A stretch of 64,000 nucleotides of DNA from NCBI RefSeq assembly GCF_000407145.1, contig NZ_KE136472.1, positions 1 to 64,000 on the forward strand, read 5' to 3'. Under the pieces are notes generated by a model. It worked only from the letters and a program-made list of their open reading frames with translations. It ran no database searches and had not been told where the DNA came from. A program made the translations under genes and the position numbers. Shown piece by piece: positions 36,475 to 45,207 of this stretch (its first letter is position 1; the number at the start of each line of letters is the position of its first letter). This DNA comes from Enterococcus caccae ATCC BAA-1240 (GTDB lineage Bacteria; Bacillota; Bacilli; Lactobacillales; Enterococcaceae).

Positions 36475-37395
36475 ATGAAAAAAATAATGTTGGTTGTTAG
36501 TGGGTTGTTATTGTTTGCACCTGTTATTTGTTATGGAGGGGATACGTTTGATTCTTCAGTTGTATCAAAGTTCGATGCATCAAGTGATTTAACAAAACGT
36601 TATGCTCGTAAACAAGTTTTAAATGGGGAAACAACAAAAAGAAAAAAGAAAAATGGAGAAGTTTATTTAGAGTTTCCTTTTGATAATAGTCCTTATATGA
36701 GTTTCTCAAACTTTGTATTGAATGGCCCGACTACTGTTTATAGTGGGTTTATTGAAACTATTTTTTATCGAGATAAAATCAAGATCAGAGATATGTATTA
36801 TGAAAATAATCCAGTTAAAACAGATCAAATAGGGATTTTTTCAACTGATTTATGTTTTACTTCTGAAGAAGGAGTCATTTATCATTATAAAAATGTACCC
36901 TATTTGGTTAGCAGTGATAAACCGACCGTCTTCTTTTCAAAAGTGGATTTTAACAAAGACGATGCTATTATATCTGGCGAAATCAAAAAGCCAGCATCAC
37001 TAAATTCTTATCAAATTGAACTTTTTTATACTGATAATAATGAGTATCACTATCAAGAAACATCTGCTGATGAAAATGGCAATTTTAGTATAGCATTGAA
37101 TCGTGATGGGATTGAAGGTGATATGTACCTTAGAAGTAGTGACGGTTTGGGAAATTATGCAAATGCTTGTGATATCGACAAACAAGGGAAGACTAATTAT
37201 TCAATCTCCACCGAGGATCTAAAAGAAATTAAAGCAAGTCAGCAAAAGATTGTAAACAAAGAAACGAGTATCATAAACATGATTAAAATCATTGTTTGGA
37301 GATTTTTGGTTATAATCATACTTATTCTAGTATTACTGCGCTTACGCGTCATTTTAAAAAGAAGAAAGAGACGAAAAATGATGAAGTATAAATAG
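36475..37395 (+). CDS. Secreted, C-terminally membrane-anchored protein of unknown function
   Basis: I do not recognise this 306-residue protein. It has a signal peptide (KKIMLVVSGLLLFAPVICY), an extracellular region of about 230 residues, one membrane helix near the C terminus (IIVWRFLVIIILILVLLRL) and a very basic cytoplasmic tail (KRRKRRKMMKYK). Residues around NKDDAIISGEIKKPASL and DENGNFSIALN look like a bacterial Ig-like domain similar to those in WxL-locus proteins. The frame is open from 36424, but GAAGGAG (36462-36468) selects ATG 36475. It is monocistronic. Confidence 0.8.
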   Translation: MKKIMLVVSGLLLFAPVICYGGDTFDSSVVSKFDASSDLTKRYARKQVLNGETTKRKKKNGEVYLEFPFDNSPYMSFSNFVLNGPTTVYSGFIETIFYRDKIKIRDMYYENNPVKTDQIGIFSTDLCFTSEEGVIYHYKNVPYLVSSDKPTVFFSKVDFNKDDAIISGEIKKPASLNSYQIELFYTDNNEYHYQETSADENGNFSIALNRDGIEGDMYLRSSDGLGNYANACDIDKQGKTNYSISTEDLKEIKASQQKIVNKETSIINMIKIIVWRFLVIIILILVLLRLRVILKRRKRRKMMKYK

Positions 37396-37478
37396 TTCTA
37401 ACAATAATCCCTACTATTCAGCGATTAGGGTGTATACTTAGGGGAAAATAAGAAATGGGTATTTAGGGAGAGAATGAA

Positions 37479-38240
37479 ATGAAAATCAGTATTCGCCATC
37501 GATATATCAAAAAAATACCAGTATTAGAAGTTGTTTCAGAGGAATATAAAAACGCTACGTTACCTTTAGTCATTTATTATCATGGTTGGCAATCATCAAA
37601 GGAATTATCATTGACTCAAGCGAGAAAATTAGCGAGAAAAGGAATGCGTGTGATTTTACCAGATGCAATGAATCATGGTGAACGCAAAACAGGGCCTATT
37701 TCACCAATTCCTTCAGTGACATTTTGGTCAAGTATTCAATATAATATTATTGAGTTTGCTCAGTTAGTACGTCATTTTGATAAGCAAGGGTTGATTGAAT
37801 CTGGAAAAATTGGTGTTGGGGGTGTTTCGATGGGGGGCATTACCACATGTGCGTTACTGACTCAACATTCGGAAGTCAAAGTAGCAGCATGTATGATGGG
37901 AACACCTAAACCGTCGCGTTATATTGAGCGAGTGATGGATCGTTCTGTGGAAATGGATTATTTTGTGCCTCAAGACTTGCCTTTGTTGCTTAGCTGGGTG
38001 ATGCATTACGACCTTTCGAACAATGCTGAAAAATTAGCGCAACGTCCTGTTTTATTTTGGCATGGAACTGAGGATCCTAAAATTCCATACGAAGATGTGG
38101 CAGAATTTTATCAAATGATTGAAGGAGAACCATATGCTAAGAATAGTCAGTTTATCACAGGCTCTGGCGAGGGACATTTAGTCAAGGGTGAAATGATGGA
38201 TGTTGTGGCTAACTTTTTTGCAAAAGAACTAGATCTTTAA
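37479..38240 (+). CDS. Alpha/beta hydrolase, esterase type
   Basis: A 253-residue cytosolic hydrolase of the prolyl-oligopeptidase/YitV-like esterase group. The oxyanion segment is YYHGWQSS, the nucleophile is S117 in GVSMGG, and the acid and histidine are probably in FWHGTEDPKIPYEDV and GSGEGHLV. The substrate is unknown, possibly small acyl esters. ATG 37479 follows GGGAG. No partner gene is obvious. A repeat-rich region with transposase debris follows. Confidence 0.85.
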   Translation: MKISIRHRYIKKIPVLEVVSEEYKNATLPLVIYYHGWQSSKELSLTQARKLARKGMRVILPDAMNHGERKTGPISPIPSVTFWSSIQYNIIEFAQLVRHFDKQGLIESGKIGVGGVSMGGITTCALLTQHSEVKVAACMMGTPKPSRYIERVMDRSVEMDYFVPQDLPLLLSWVMHYDLSNNAEKLAQRPVLFWHGTEDPKIPYEDVAEFYQMIEGEPYAKNSQFITGSGEGHLVKGEMMDVVANFFAKELDL

Positions 38241-38325
38241 TTTAAAAATATGATAAGAGAAAGAGGGTAGAATAAAAGCGCCTAGCCTCGAGAAGCAAGT
38301 AAGTGCTGTTCTAAGTCAGTTTGTA

Positions 38326-38390
38326 CTTCACAGCAATTTTGGCTTATTTCCGAAGGGATTGCTTCTGCTTCCATCGTTTATCCGGATTCC
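38326..38390 (-). repeat. Inverted copy of the intergenic repeat
   Basis: Read on the minus strand, this gives GGAATCCGGATAAACG, then CAGAAGCAATCCCTTCGGAAATAAGCC and an AATTGCTGTGA part. These are the same modules in the same order as the plus-strand copies at 43111 and 46982. Confidence 0.65.
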
Positions 38391-38522
38391 ACTCACTTTC
38401 CTACAATTAGTCAAGCAGAAAATAAAGAAATAATGAAAGATAGTTTAATAGTTGTAAACGAAGGAAGTATTTTAGAATGAATTCCGCAATAAATAACCCT
38501 GATGGATTATTTGTTTTTTCAA

Positions 38523-39074
38523 TCAGGGTGTTATAATCAAATTATAAGACATTGCCTCATTGGTCCTTAGAGACCGTGTGCGCCTTTGTCTTATTCTCAA
38601 CTGTTTACAGGCTACGGTCGCAACCTTACCCTTCTTAGGTATAGGTTGCGTTTTTAATTTGTAATAGTAATCTACAATATGATTTGAAGCGGCAGCTTGT
38701 TGGCAGATCATATTTTTTACAGTGAAATAAAGAATTTTCCGAGCTTTAGGATTGCCAAGTTTATTGATGTGATCTTTGGCAAGGTACTTTCCTGATTGAT
38801 ACCTACGAGTATCTATCCCAACAAAAGCATTGACTTTCTTGTGGTTCTCAAATCGTCGAATGTCCCCGATTTCACCAATAAGTAAGGCCGCAGAAACTTC
38901 ACCAATTCCTGGAACACTTTGGTAAAGATCAAACTCAGATAATGGTTTGGTTTGTTCAATAAGCTGCTTAGACAAGGCCTCCTTTGATTGAATAAGCTCT
39001 TTTAATTTTTAGGCATAATATTGAACCTTATAACTTTTCCACATAGAAACATCCAATACAAGTACATAAACCAT
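38523..39074 (-). pseudogene. Decayed IS110-family transposase
   Basis: On the minus strand the frame starts at 39074 with MVYVLVLDVSMWKSYKVQYY, which looks like the N terminus of IS110-type DEDD transposases (YVLGIDVS...GKS). It then reaches a stop codon and continues in the same frame with KELIQSKEALSKQLIEQ. From there the C-terminal transposase_20 domain follows: VPGIGEVSAALLIGEIGDI, FVGIDTRR and NPKARKILYFTV. The central part, normally some 200 residues, is missing. The C-terminal end after KVATVAC is out of frame. This is an internally deleted, inactive remnant. Confidence 0.8.
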
Positions 39075-39479
39075 AGTTTCGTCTTCTTTTTCTTTTTTTG
39101 AAAGGTTCTTCACTGTTTCATTTCATTCCTAATTTCCTAAACACGAGCTCGAAGCTCCAACATACTTAAACCAGATTTTAAAATGACAGTGAAGTATACC
39201 GTTTTTTTTGTAGGGACTCGAAGTCCATGTGAGTATGGTCGATCTTCCTTTCACATCTTACTATATACCTAAAAATAGGAAAATAGAGGAACTCATCCGT
39301 CGATAAGTTTACCCTCTAATCTTAGTATGTTTTTTCTGTTAGCCAATGATTTTAGTTGGTTGTGTTTTTACTAATGTTATATTTATGTAATCGTTATTTT
39401 AAAAGTTTCAGTCAATTTTTATAACAGTTAAATCAAAAGGTTTTACTTCCGAAATCCAAGTAAATATTGTGGAATATCA

Positions 39480-39521
39480 ACTTGTGTTCTTATTGTGTTT
39501 TACAGTAATAAGAACACAAGT
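39480..39521. repeat. Perfect 15-bp inverted repeat
   Basis: ACTTGTGTTCTTATT (39480-39494) and AATAAGAACACAAGT (39507-39521) are exact inverse complements with a 12-base loop. No T-run follows on either side, so it is not an ordinary terminator. Confidence 0.85.
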
Positions 39522-39823
39522 TTCGGGAATTATAGTGATTTTTGGGAACTGATGATGAGGAGGACATACGGACTCTTTTTCACATTTGAGGCAGCAAAAG
39601 ATAATGCTCTATTTCGCTCTGGATTATTTGGATGCAGAAAGAGTAACAGAGAGCTTCTTGTTTACGCAAAAAAGATGACCATTTCAAATAAATCGTATAT
39701 AGAAAAATGAGTCGTGTTATTTTAACTCTTTACAACTATTATTTTACAATAATTACAATTCAATTATTTGAAATAAAATTATTTAGATAGTATTCTTTAC
39801 AAAGAAATCCTGTATTTATTCGC

Positions 39824-39857
39824 TATCTATTTAGGTCGACCTAGAATGAAATAGATA
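39824..39857. promoter_or_regulatory. Compound palindrome upstream of WxL locus 2
   Basis: TATCTATTT (39824-39832) and AAATAGATA (39849-39857) flank the ten-base self-complementary AGGTCGACCT (39833-39842). It is a good candidate for a regulator site in the long leader of WxL locus 2. Confidence 0.55.
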
Positions 39858-39870
39858 AATAAAATGAAGG

Positions 39871-39894
39871 ATTGAATAAGTGATTCAATTTTTT
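39871..39894 (+). terminator. Small terminator or attenuator before WxL locus 2
   Basis: ATTGAAT and ATTCAAT with loop AAGTG, then six T. It lies 61 bases before the first gene of the locus and may attenuate its transcription. Confidence 0.6.
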
Positions 39895-39954
39895 ATTACC
39901 TAGTCATGGGGAGCAGAACATGTCTGCTAGACATCTAAAATGAAGGAGGCAATC

Positions 39955-42453
39955 ATGAAGAAGTTAACGTGTTCTAAAATTTCGTTAGTGGGGGTATTGG
40001 TTTTACTATTGGCAGCAATTACTCCTAGCTCACTTGTTTTTTGGGAGGATCATAATCAATATGAAGTAAATGCGGAAAGTTCGGCAAGTGCTGCTGATTT
40101 AGCAGATATTAGTATTTTAAAGGGAACGCAACTTTCTTCAAAAAATGGCACAATCATGAGTGACGGTGTCAAGTTGGAAAAAAATGCTGATGCTACATAT
40201 GATTTGGATCTTTCATTTAAAGGTACTGCGATAGCAGATGTTGGTTTGGTATCTCCTAAAGTAATTGTTTTTGCGATTCCAGAAGAATTACGTGGCAAAA
40301 TGGATGGCCCGATTTTGATTAATGCAAATGCGAAACTATTGCCAATTGTGCCAGGAGATGTGCCTGTTGTGAAAGATTTAGTTTTAAAAGTAGGTGGTTT
40401 AGTGACCAGATTACTTGGATTGGCGAAACCTTTAGGCTTACAGCTTGATTCATTAGAAAAAGCGTTTGAGGGACTTAATTCACTTCAAGAGTTAGGGAGC
40501 TATCAAGCGACAGTTGAAGGGAAATTATCGCCAGATGGTAAATATGTCATGGTAGATTTCACCGATGGTTTAGGTCAATATGTACGTACAACATATGCTA
40601 AATTATTTAATCCTTTGAAAGAAGCCGTTGCAGGGTTAAAATTTACTGGGATTTTAGCGATTTTGAATCCTGTTCTTGATTTACTAAAGCCTGCAGTTAA
40701 TGGTTTACTGGATCTTGTAGGGGAAATTGCTAATGGTACATCAGATGTATTGACCAATGCGCTGCAAGCTAATGTTCTTGGTGATGTTGATTTTGAGTTT
40801 TCTACGAAAGTTTCGGATGTAACGGCAGAAAAAGCTAAAGTGACGGCAATGGCAGTTAATAAACCAGTGATCGATTTGGAAATATTAAATACAATCCATG
40901 CAAATGGAGATTCAATTAATCTTTATTTTGATAAAGCTGAAGAGAATCCGTTAGCGGATTATTCTGTTGCAAGCCCGATTGTTGAAGATGTTATCGAAGG
41001 TATGACTAGTCTTAAAGGCAGTGTATCTCTTTCACAGCCAGTTCCAACTGGCACGATATTTGAAGCGAAAGTTGAACTACCAGATGGAAATAGGTTATCT
41101 GTCGTAGTCAATAAAGAAGGAACATTTGAGGTTCCTTTTGGTGATTATCATCCTCAAGCTAAAGATCAACTAAAAGTACTAGTTGAAGCCCATGTTGGGG
41201 AGTATTCCAAAGTCAGTGACCCTATAATAAAACAAGTTATAGCAGACTCATTCCTCAATTATCCTATCGCAAATCCGGTTGTTGAAGATATTATTGAAGG
41301 TGCGACGAGTCTTAACGGAAATGTAGTGCTTGTTCAGCCAATACCAACTGGGGTAACATTTAAAGCAAAAGTTGAATTACCAGATGGAACAAGTCTAACG
41401 GGCGTCATCAATGAAGATGGGACGTTTACCATACCCTTTGGTGATCATCAAGTGAAAAGTAATGATTCGGTAAAAGTAATGATTGAAGCAACTGATGGCA
41501 AACGAATAAAAGTGAGTGATCCAGAAATCAAACAGGTCATTCCAGATCCGTTTTTACACTATATTGTTGCAAAACCTGTAATTGGAGACATTTTGGAAGG
41601 GATGCCTAATCTCAATGGTAATGTAGCAATTACTCAGCCGATTCCAAATGGTGTGACATTCCTAGCAAAAGTTGAATTGCCAGATGGAACAAGTTTAACA
41701 GGACCCGTCAATGAAGATGGAACGTTCACCATTTTATTTGGCACCTATCAGCCTCAAGGCAATGATCAATTAAAGATAATGATCGAAGCAAATGATGGTA
41801 AAAGAACAAAAACAAGTGAGCCAGAAATCAAACAAGTTATTGTAGATCCTTTGAAGAACTACCAAGTGCCAAAACCACAGTTCAAAGCTGTGAATGAAGG
41901 TAGTAAGTTGATTACAGGATCTATCGATATAAAAGATGTTCCAGTAGGGAGTAAATTATTTGCCCAAGTTCAATTTCCTGATGGTTCACTGAGAAAAGTA
42001 GCGATTGAAAAGGATGGAACCTTTTTGATATCGATAGAGAACAAAAACTTAAAAGAAGGCAATCCCTTAAGGCTTGTAACGATTGCAGAGCATCCTCAAT
42101 CGTACAAAGGCAAAAATAGTGAAAGTGTTGTTTTTGCAGTTGGCAAGATTCCTTCTTTAGAAGGGTACATTGTTTCGACGCCAGTTGTAGCACCTATTTT
42201 TGTTGGCGATACGACAATCAAAGGATCTGTTACCATCACTAATCCGCCGGAAGGAACCAAGTTTAGTATAAGAGTAAGATTCCCAGGAAATATTTATGAA
42301 GAAACACCAGTCAATGCAGATGGAACGTTTTCATTGGATATTTCTAGTCGTCAGTTAGTTGCTGGAACTTCGATTACCTTTAATACAACGGCAATACTTG
42401 GTGCTGAGACTGTATCAAGCGGTAGAATCATTGTTTCTGTCGGTGCCAAATAA
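39955..42453 (+). CDS. Large secreted adhesin-like protein with five Ig-like repeats
   Basis: An 832-residue protein with a signal peptide (KKLTCSKISLVGVLVLLLAA, processing near residue 30-45). An N-terminal domain of about 290 residues is found at the head of other WxL-locus proteins. Five Ig-like repeats follow; the first three are exactly 100 residues (300 bp) apart. Each carries a VELPDG-like strand and a core of the EDGTFTIPFG type (DGTFTILFG, KDGTFLISI, ADGTFSLDI in later ones). There is no LPXTG and no WxL motif, so attachment must come from partners or from the N-terminal domain. The frame opens at ATG 39940, but that codon precedes the ribosome site AAGGAGG (39942-39948), so ATG 39955 is used. 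Confidence 0.87.
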   Translation: MKKLTCSKISLVGVLVLLLAAITPSSLVFWEDHNQYEVNAESSASAADLADISILKGTQLSSKNGTIMSDGVKLEKNADATYDLDLSFKGTAIADVGLVSPKVIVFAIPEELRGKMDGPILINANAKLLPIVPGDVPVVKDLVLKVGGLVTRLLGLAKPLGLQLDSLEKAFEGLNSLQELGSYQATVEGKLSPDGKYVMVDFTDGLGQYVRTTYAKLFNPLKEAVAGLKFTGILAILNPVLDLLKPAVNGLLDLVGEIANGTSDVLTNALQANVLGDVDFEFSTKVSDVTAEKAKVTAMAVNKPVIDLEILNTIHANGDSINLYFDKAEENPLADYSVASPIVEDVIEGMTSLKGSVSLSQPVPTGTIFEAKVELPDGNRLSVVVNKEGTFEVPFGDYHPQAKDQLKVLVEAHVGEYSKVSDPIIKQVIADSFLNYPIANPVVEDIIEGATSLNGNVVLVQPIPTGVTFKAKVELPDGTSLTGVINEDGTFTIPFGDHQVKSNDSVKVMIEATDGKRIKVSDPEIKQVIPDPFLHYIVAKPVIGDILEGMPNLNGNVAITQPIPNGVTFLAKVELPDGTSLTGPVNEDGTFTILFGTYQPQGNDQLKIMIEANDGKRTKTSEPEIKQVIVDPLKNYQVPKPQFKAVNEGSKLITGSIDIKDVPVGSKLFAQVQFPDGSLRKVAIEKDGTFLISIENKNLKEGNPLRLVTIAEHPQSYKGKNSESVVFAVGKIPSLEGYIVSTPVVAPIFVGDTTIKGSVTITNPPEGTKFSIRVRFPGNIYEETPVNADGTFSLDISSRQLVAGTSITFNTTAILGAETVSSGRIIVSVGAK

Positions 42454-42489
42454 AATACACGGTTTATCAATCAAGAAAGGGTGTATAAA

Positions 42490-43092
42490 ATGAAAAAATC
42501 AATATTTGCTACAACGAGTTCTACAGTACTATTATTGTCAGTTGTTTTAGGAACATTATTTATAGAACAAACTGTATCAGCAGCTGATATTAATAAAGCA
42601 ACTGATCTTGACGTTACGTTTACGCCGGGGGCTTTAACATTAGAGGCTGTTTCTACCATTAGTTATGCATCGCAAACAATCTCGGTGAATGATGCTTCAT
42701 ACATTCCAACTAATCCTAACGCAATCAATGTAGTCGTTTCAGATGCCCGCGGAACAAATGCTGGATGGAAGCTTAGTGGGAAATTAAATGGATTTAAGGA
42801 TAATGCAGATGCCGCTTCTTTACCAAATGCAAGTCTGAATTTTAAAAATACGCAAGCTGGAACAAATAGTGATGCAGAAGCACCAACGCCAGTTAACTCC
42901 GTCGCACTATCCAGCAGCGCTCAAACTGCTTCGCCATTTGCAACTGCTGCAGTAGGTGCTGGTGCAGGAACTTGGACCTTTACTTGGCCTGATGCTGAAA
43001 GTAAAGGCGTGACCTTGAATGTACCTGCTGCAATGGCAACACTTGGCAAACATACGTCTACGATCGATTGGACATTGGCTGATGCGCCATAG
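42490..43092 (+). CDS. WxL domain surface protein
   Basis: A 200-residue secreted protein that is almost entirely a WxL domain. The signal peptide ends at VSA near residue 31. The first motif is W93-K-L95 (NAGWKLSGKLNG), and the distal motif is STIDWTLADAP at the C terminus. There is no proline linker, unlike the WxL protein of locus 1. ATG 42490 follows AAAGGGTG; the frame begins at 42481. It lies 36 bases after the adhesin-like gene and before a WxLIP gene. Confidence 0.92.
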   Translation: MKKSIFATTSSTVLLLSVVLGTLFIEQTVSAADINKATDLDVTFTPGALTLEAVSTISYASQTISVNDASYIPTNPNAINVVVSDARGTNAGWKLSGKLNGFKDNADAASLPNASLNFKNTQAGTNSDAEAPTPVNSVALSSSAQTASPFATAAVGAGAGTWTFTWPDAESKGVTLNVPAAMATLGKHTSTIDWTLADAP

Positions 43093-43110
43093 AATTAAAG
43101 TCTGAATGTA

Positions 43111-43333
43111 AGGGTGTGGGACAAAAGTAACAATCACTTTTGTTTCACACCCTAAATGCGAATAAACGGTAGGATCAGAAGCACTCCCTTCGGAAATAAG
43201 CTGAAATTGCTGTAAAACACAAAGAGGAATGAGTTGATGCTTTCTCGCTAAAGGCTCGTCGCAGATAAACATTGTTGCACAGTACCTACTTGGTTCTCGG
43301 GATTAAACGCTTCTGTCCATCCTCTTATATTCG
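43111..43333 (+). repeat. Intergenic repeat, full copy with hairpin head
   Basis: It starts with an interrupted hairpin (AGGGTGTGGGACAAAAGT with ACTTTTGTTTCACACCCT, 43111-43128 and 43136-43153). Next come AATAAACGGTAGGATCAGA, CTCCCTTCGGAAATAAGCTG and GTTGCACAGTACCTACTTG, then CTTCTGTCCATCCTC, which mirrors the start. It splits WxL and WxLIP genes of locus 2. Confidence 0.75.
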
Positions 43334-43390
43334 AAATAAATGTTTTTATCTCGGCCTCTTTGTTCTGATAATAATAAAGGAGTGATTTGG

Positions 43391-44434
43391 ATGAGAGGGT
43401 GTTCTAGGTCGAACGTAGTTGAAATACTAGTTTTAATTGGACTTATTTTTTGTTGTTTATTGAATATAAAGACGGTTTCGGCACAGGAAAAAAGTAAGGA
43501 AACGAATAGTTTTTATATACAAGCAGTTATTCCTGAGAATCAAGTTGACATCAATCGATCGTATTTTGATTTGAAAATGTCACCAGAAGAGAAACAAGAG
43601 CTACAAGTTAAGCTAGTCAATCCAGAGGCTGAACCAATATCAATAGCGATTAACGCAATAAATGCTACTACAACAGAAGAAGGAATGATCGACTATACGT
43701 TAAAAGGAATCAAAGATAAAAGCTTGAAATATCCTTTTGAATCTCTGATCAAGGTTTTAGAAACGAATATCACCTTGCAACCATACGAAACAAAAATTGC
43801 CCGTTTTCACGTGAAGATGCCAAAAGAACAGTATGACGGTGTGATTGTTGGAGGAATACGCTTTACAAAAAATTTACCCGAAAGTGAAATAAAAACCAAA
43901 GAAGTAACGATTGGTCAGCGTTTTCATTATGTTATTGGTGTTGTTTTGAATGAGACCAATACAATAATTTTACCAGATTATGAAATGGATGGGGTAAAAG
44001 TAGCAGAGTCCAAAAATGGTAAGAAAATCTCAGTTATTCATTTGCTTCGGAACAAAAATGCCGCTATTTCAAAAAAAATGACTCTTAAAGTTGCGATTCG
44101 AAAAAAAGGGAATCAAACTCCTTTAATTAAACTGGACAAAACAGCATTGGAAATGGCACCTAATTCTGTGATGGATTTTCCAGTGCCAATCAAAAGACAG
44201 CTTCAGCCTGGAAAATATATCAGTAAGACTCAAATTGAGCAAGATGGCAAAAAATGGAGTTTTGAAAATGAATTTGAGATAACACGAGAACAAGCCAAAT
44301 TAATCAATGAAGAAAATAAACCGATGGAGACCAAAAATGATGTTCCTTTATGGTTGTTAGTTGTAATTTTTTTATTAGTTTTACTTGTGTTAGTACAAGC
44401 CTATATTTTATGGAAAAAACAGCAAAGTAAATAA
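43391..44434 (+). CDS. WxL-interacting protein (DUF916-DUF3324)
   Basis: A 347-residue membrane-anchored protein. A signal sequence (VVEILVLIGLIFCCLLNI region) is followed by the DUF916 domain opening IQAVIPENQVDINRSYFDLK, the DUF3324 domain, and a C-terminal membrane helix (WLLVVIFLLVLLVLVQAYIL) with a short basic tail. It resembles the WxLIP of locus 1 along its length, but the two are clearly diverged. The frame is open from 43340; AAAGGAG (43376-43382) selects ATG 43391. A 300-base gap with a repeat separates it from the WxL gene. Confidence 0.92.
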   Translation: MRGCSRSNVVEILVLIGLIFCCLLNIKTVSAQEKSKETNSFYIQAVIPENQVDINRSYFDLKMSPEEKQELQVKLVNPEAEPISIAINAINATTTEEGMIDYTLKGIKDKSLKYPFESLIKVLETNITLQPYETKIARFHVKMPKEQYDGVIVGGIRFTKNLPESEIKTKEVTIGQRFHYVIGVVLNETNTIILPDYEMDGVKVAESKNGKKISVIHLLRNKNAAISKKMTLKVAIRKKGNQTPLIKLDKTALEMAPNSVMDFPVPIKRQLQPGKYISKTQIEQDGKKWSFENEFEITREQAKLINEENKPMETKNDVPLWLLVVIFLLVLLVLVQAYILWKKQQSK

Positions 44435-44555
44435 ATAGTTGCGGGTTCATTGATTATTATTAATTTGATTCTGAGGTTAAGATGGTTTAACCGAGATTGT
44501 ACTTTGGACATAGTTTCTTATTTCCATTTTTATTAAGTTATTTCCTTTGTATATT

Positions 44556-44564
44556 TGTTATAAT
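44556..44564 (+). promoter_or_regulatory. Extended -10 promoter for the 131-residue protein
   Basis: TGTTATAAT, a perfect extended -10 element, lies 37 bases before the start at 44601. Confidence 0.6.
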
Positions 44565-44600
44565 ATAAAGGGAATAAATGAGGTGAAGAAAGGATTTTCA

Positions 44601-44996
44601 ATGATGAAAAAAGCGCTAATTACTAAAACTGTTAACTTACTAGATGGAGGTTGTAATGTTTGTGGCATTATTGAGGATGAAAATTATGTGTTGACGATTG
44701 GGGAGCAAACAATTCCTTTAGAAGAACTGACTGTTAATGCTTTAATAACAGGGATTGTTTTGAAGAATGGTTATAAGCGAAAATATGTGTCTGATGTTAT
44801 TGACGATTATACTTTGTATATAAAAGAAGAATATCAAGTTATCCTTAAAGAAGAGTATAACTTTTTGACTTATTCTAATGATACAGAAAAAATAGAAACG
44901 CAAGATCAAATTGTGGATGAAAAAAAGTTAGCTGAAAAGGTAAATGAACTATTAGTCACTCTTTTTAAGGTAGAAGAATTAGTATTTTGTTTTTAG
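44601..44996 (+). CDS. Unknown cytosolic protein
   Basis: I do not recognise this 131-residue protein. It has no signal peptide or membrane helix. It has a beta-rich first half with DGGCNVCGIIEDENYVL, an acidic middle part and a C-terminal helix (KKLAEKVNELLVTLFKVEEL). The CNVC pair could bind a metal but has no partner pair. The frame starts at 44547 inside the promoter; the AAGAAAGGA site selects ATG 44601 (ATG 44604 is also possible). It is monocistronic, between WxL locus 2 and the lysins. Confidence 0.7.
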   Translation: MMKKALITKTVNLLDGGCNVCGIIEDENYVLTIGEQTIPLEELTVNALITGIVLKNGYKRKYVSDVIDDYTLYIKEEYQVILKEEYNFLTYSNDTEKIETQDQIVDEKKLAEKVNELLVTLFKVEELVFCF

Positions 44997-45034
44997 AAGA
45001 CTAAAAGAAGCTTTGGACAAACATTCATGAGGCT

Positions 45035-45122
45035 ATCATTTTCATCGAACAGAATGAAAATGATCGACCGATAGGCTTTTTCCTATCATCCTTGGAGATG
45101 ATAGGGGAGCTTATCGGTCGAT
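45035..45122. repeat. Nested long hairpins in the convergent gap
   Basis: Hairpin 1: ATCATTTTCAT (45035-45045) with ATGAAAATGAT (45054-45064), perfect. Hairpin 2: ATCGACCGATAGGCT (45063-45077) with AGCTTATCGGTCGAT (45108-45122), one mismatch. Inside it lies a third stem, CCTATCATC (45082-45090) with GATGATAGG (45097-45105). A weaker GATCAG/CTGATC pair follows at 45167-45192. It may be a bidirectional terminator, but T-runs are lacking, and a structured RNA is possible. Confidence 0.75.
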
Positions 45123-45207
45123 TACTCATTAACGTTCTTTTCTAAGTTAACTTGAAGGGCAAACCAGATCAGTTTATTTTTTTGAGCTGATCATTAGGGT
45201 AAGTAAT

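Larger units (their letters stand above)
39075..39954 (+). other. Non-coding region between the transposase remnant and WxL locus 2
   Basis: No supported gene. It holds possible 5' remains of the insertion element up to about 39,300, a perfect 15-bp inverted repeat (39480-39521), a cruciform-like palindrome (39824-39857), a small terminator (39871-39894) and the AGCAGA/TCTGCT hairpin (39912-39928) just before WxL locus 2. Confidence 0.5.

Noticed and set aside
39495-39710. 71-codon plus-strand frame starting at GTG 39495
   Set aside because: Its start codon lies in the loop of the perfect 15-bp inverted repeat, no ribosome site precedes it, and the protein resembles nothing I know. It is more likely chance.
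39955-42453. LPXTG or WxL anchor in the large adhesin-like protein of WxL locus 2
   Set aside because: The C terminus ends in an Ig-like repeat (IIVSVGAK) with no sortase motif, no hydrophobic helix and no WxL pair.
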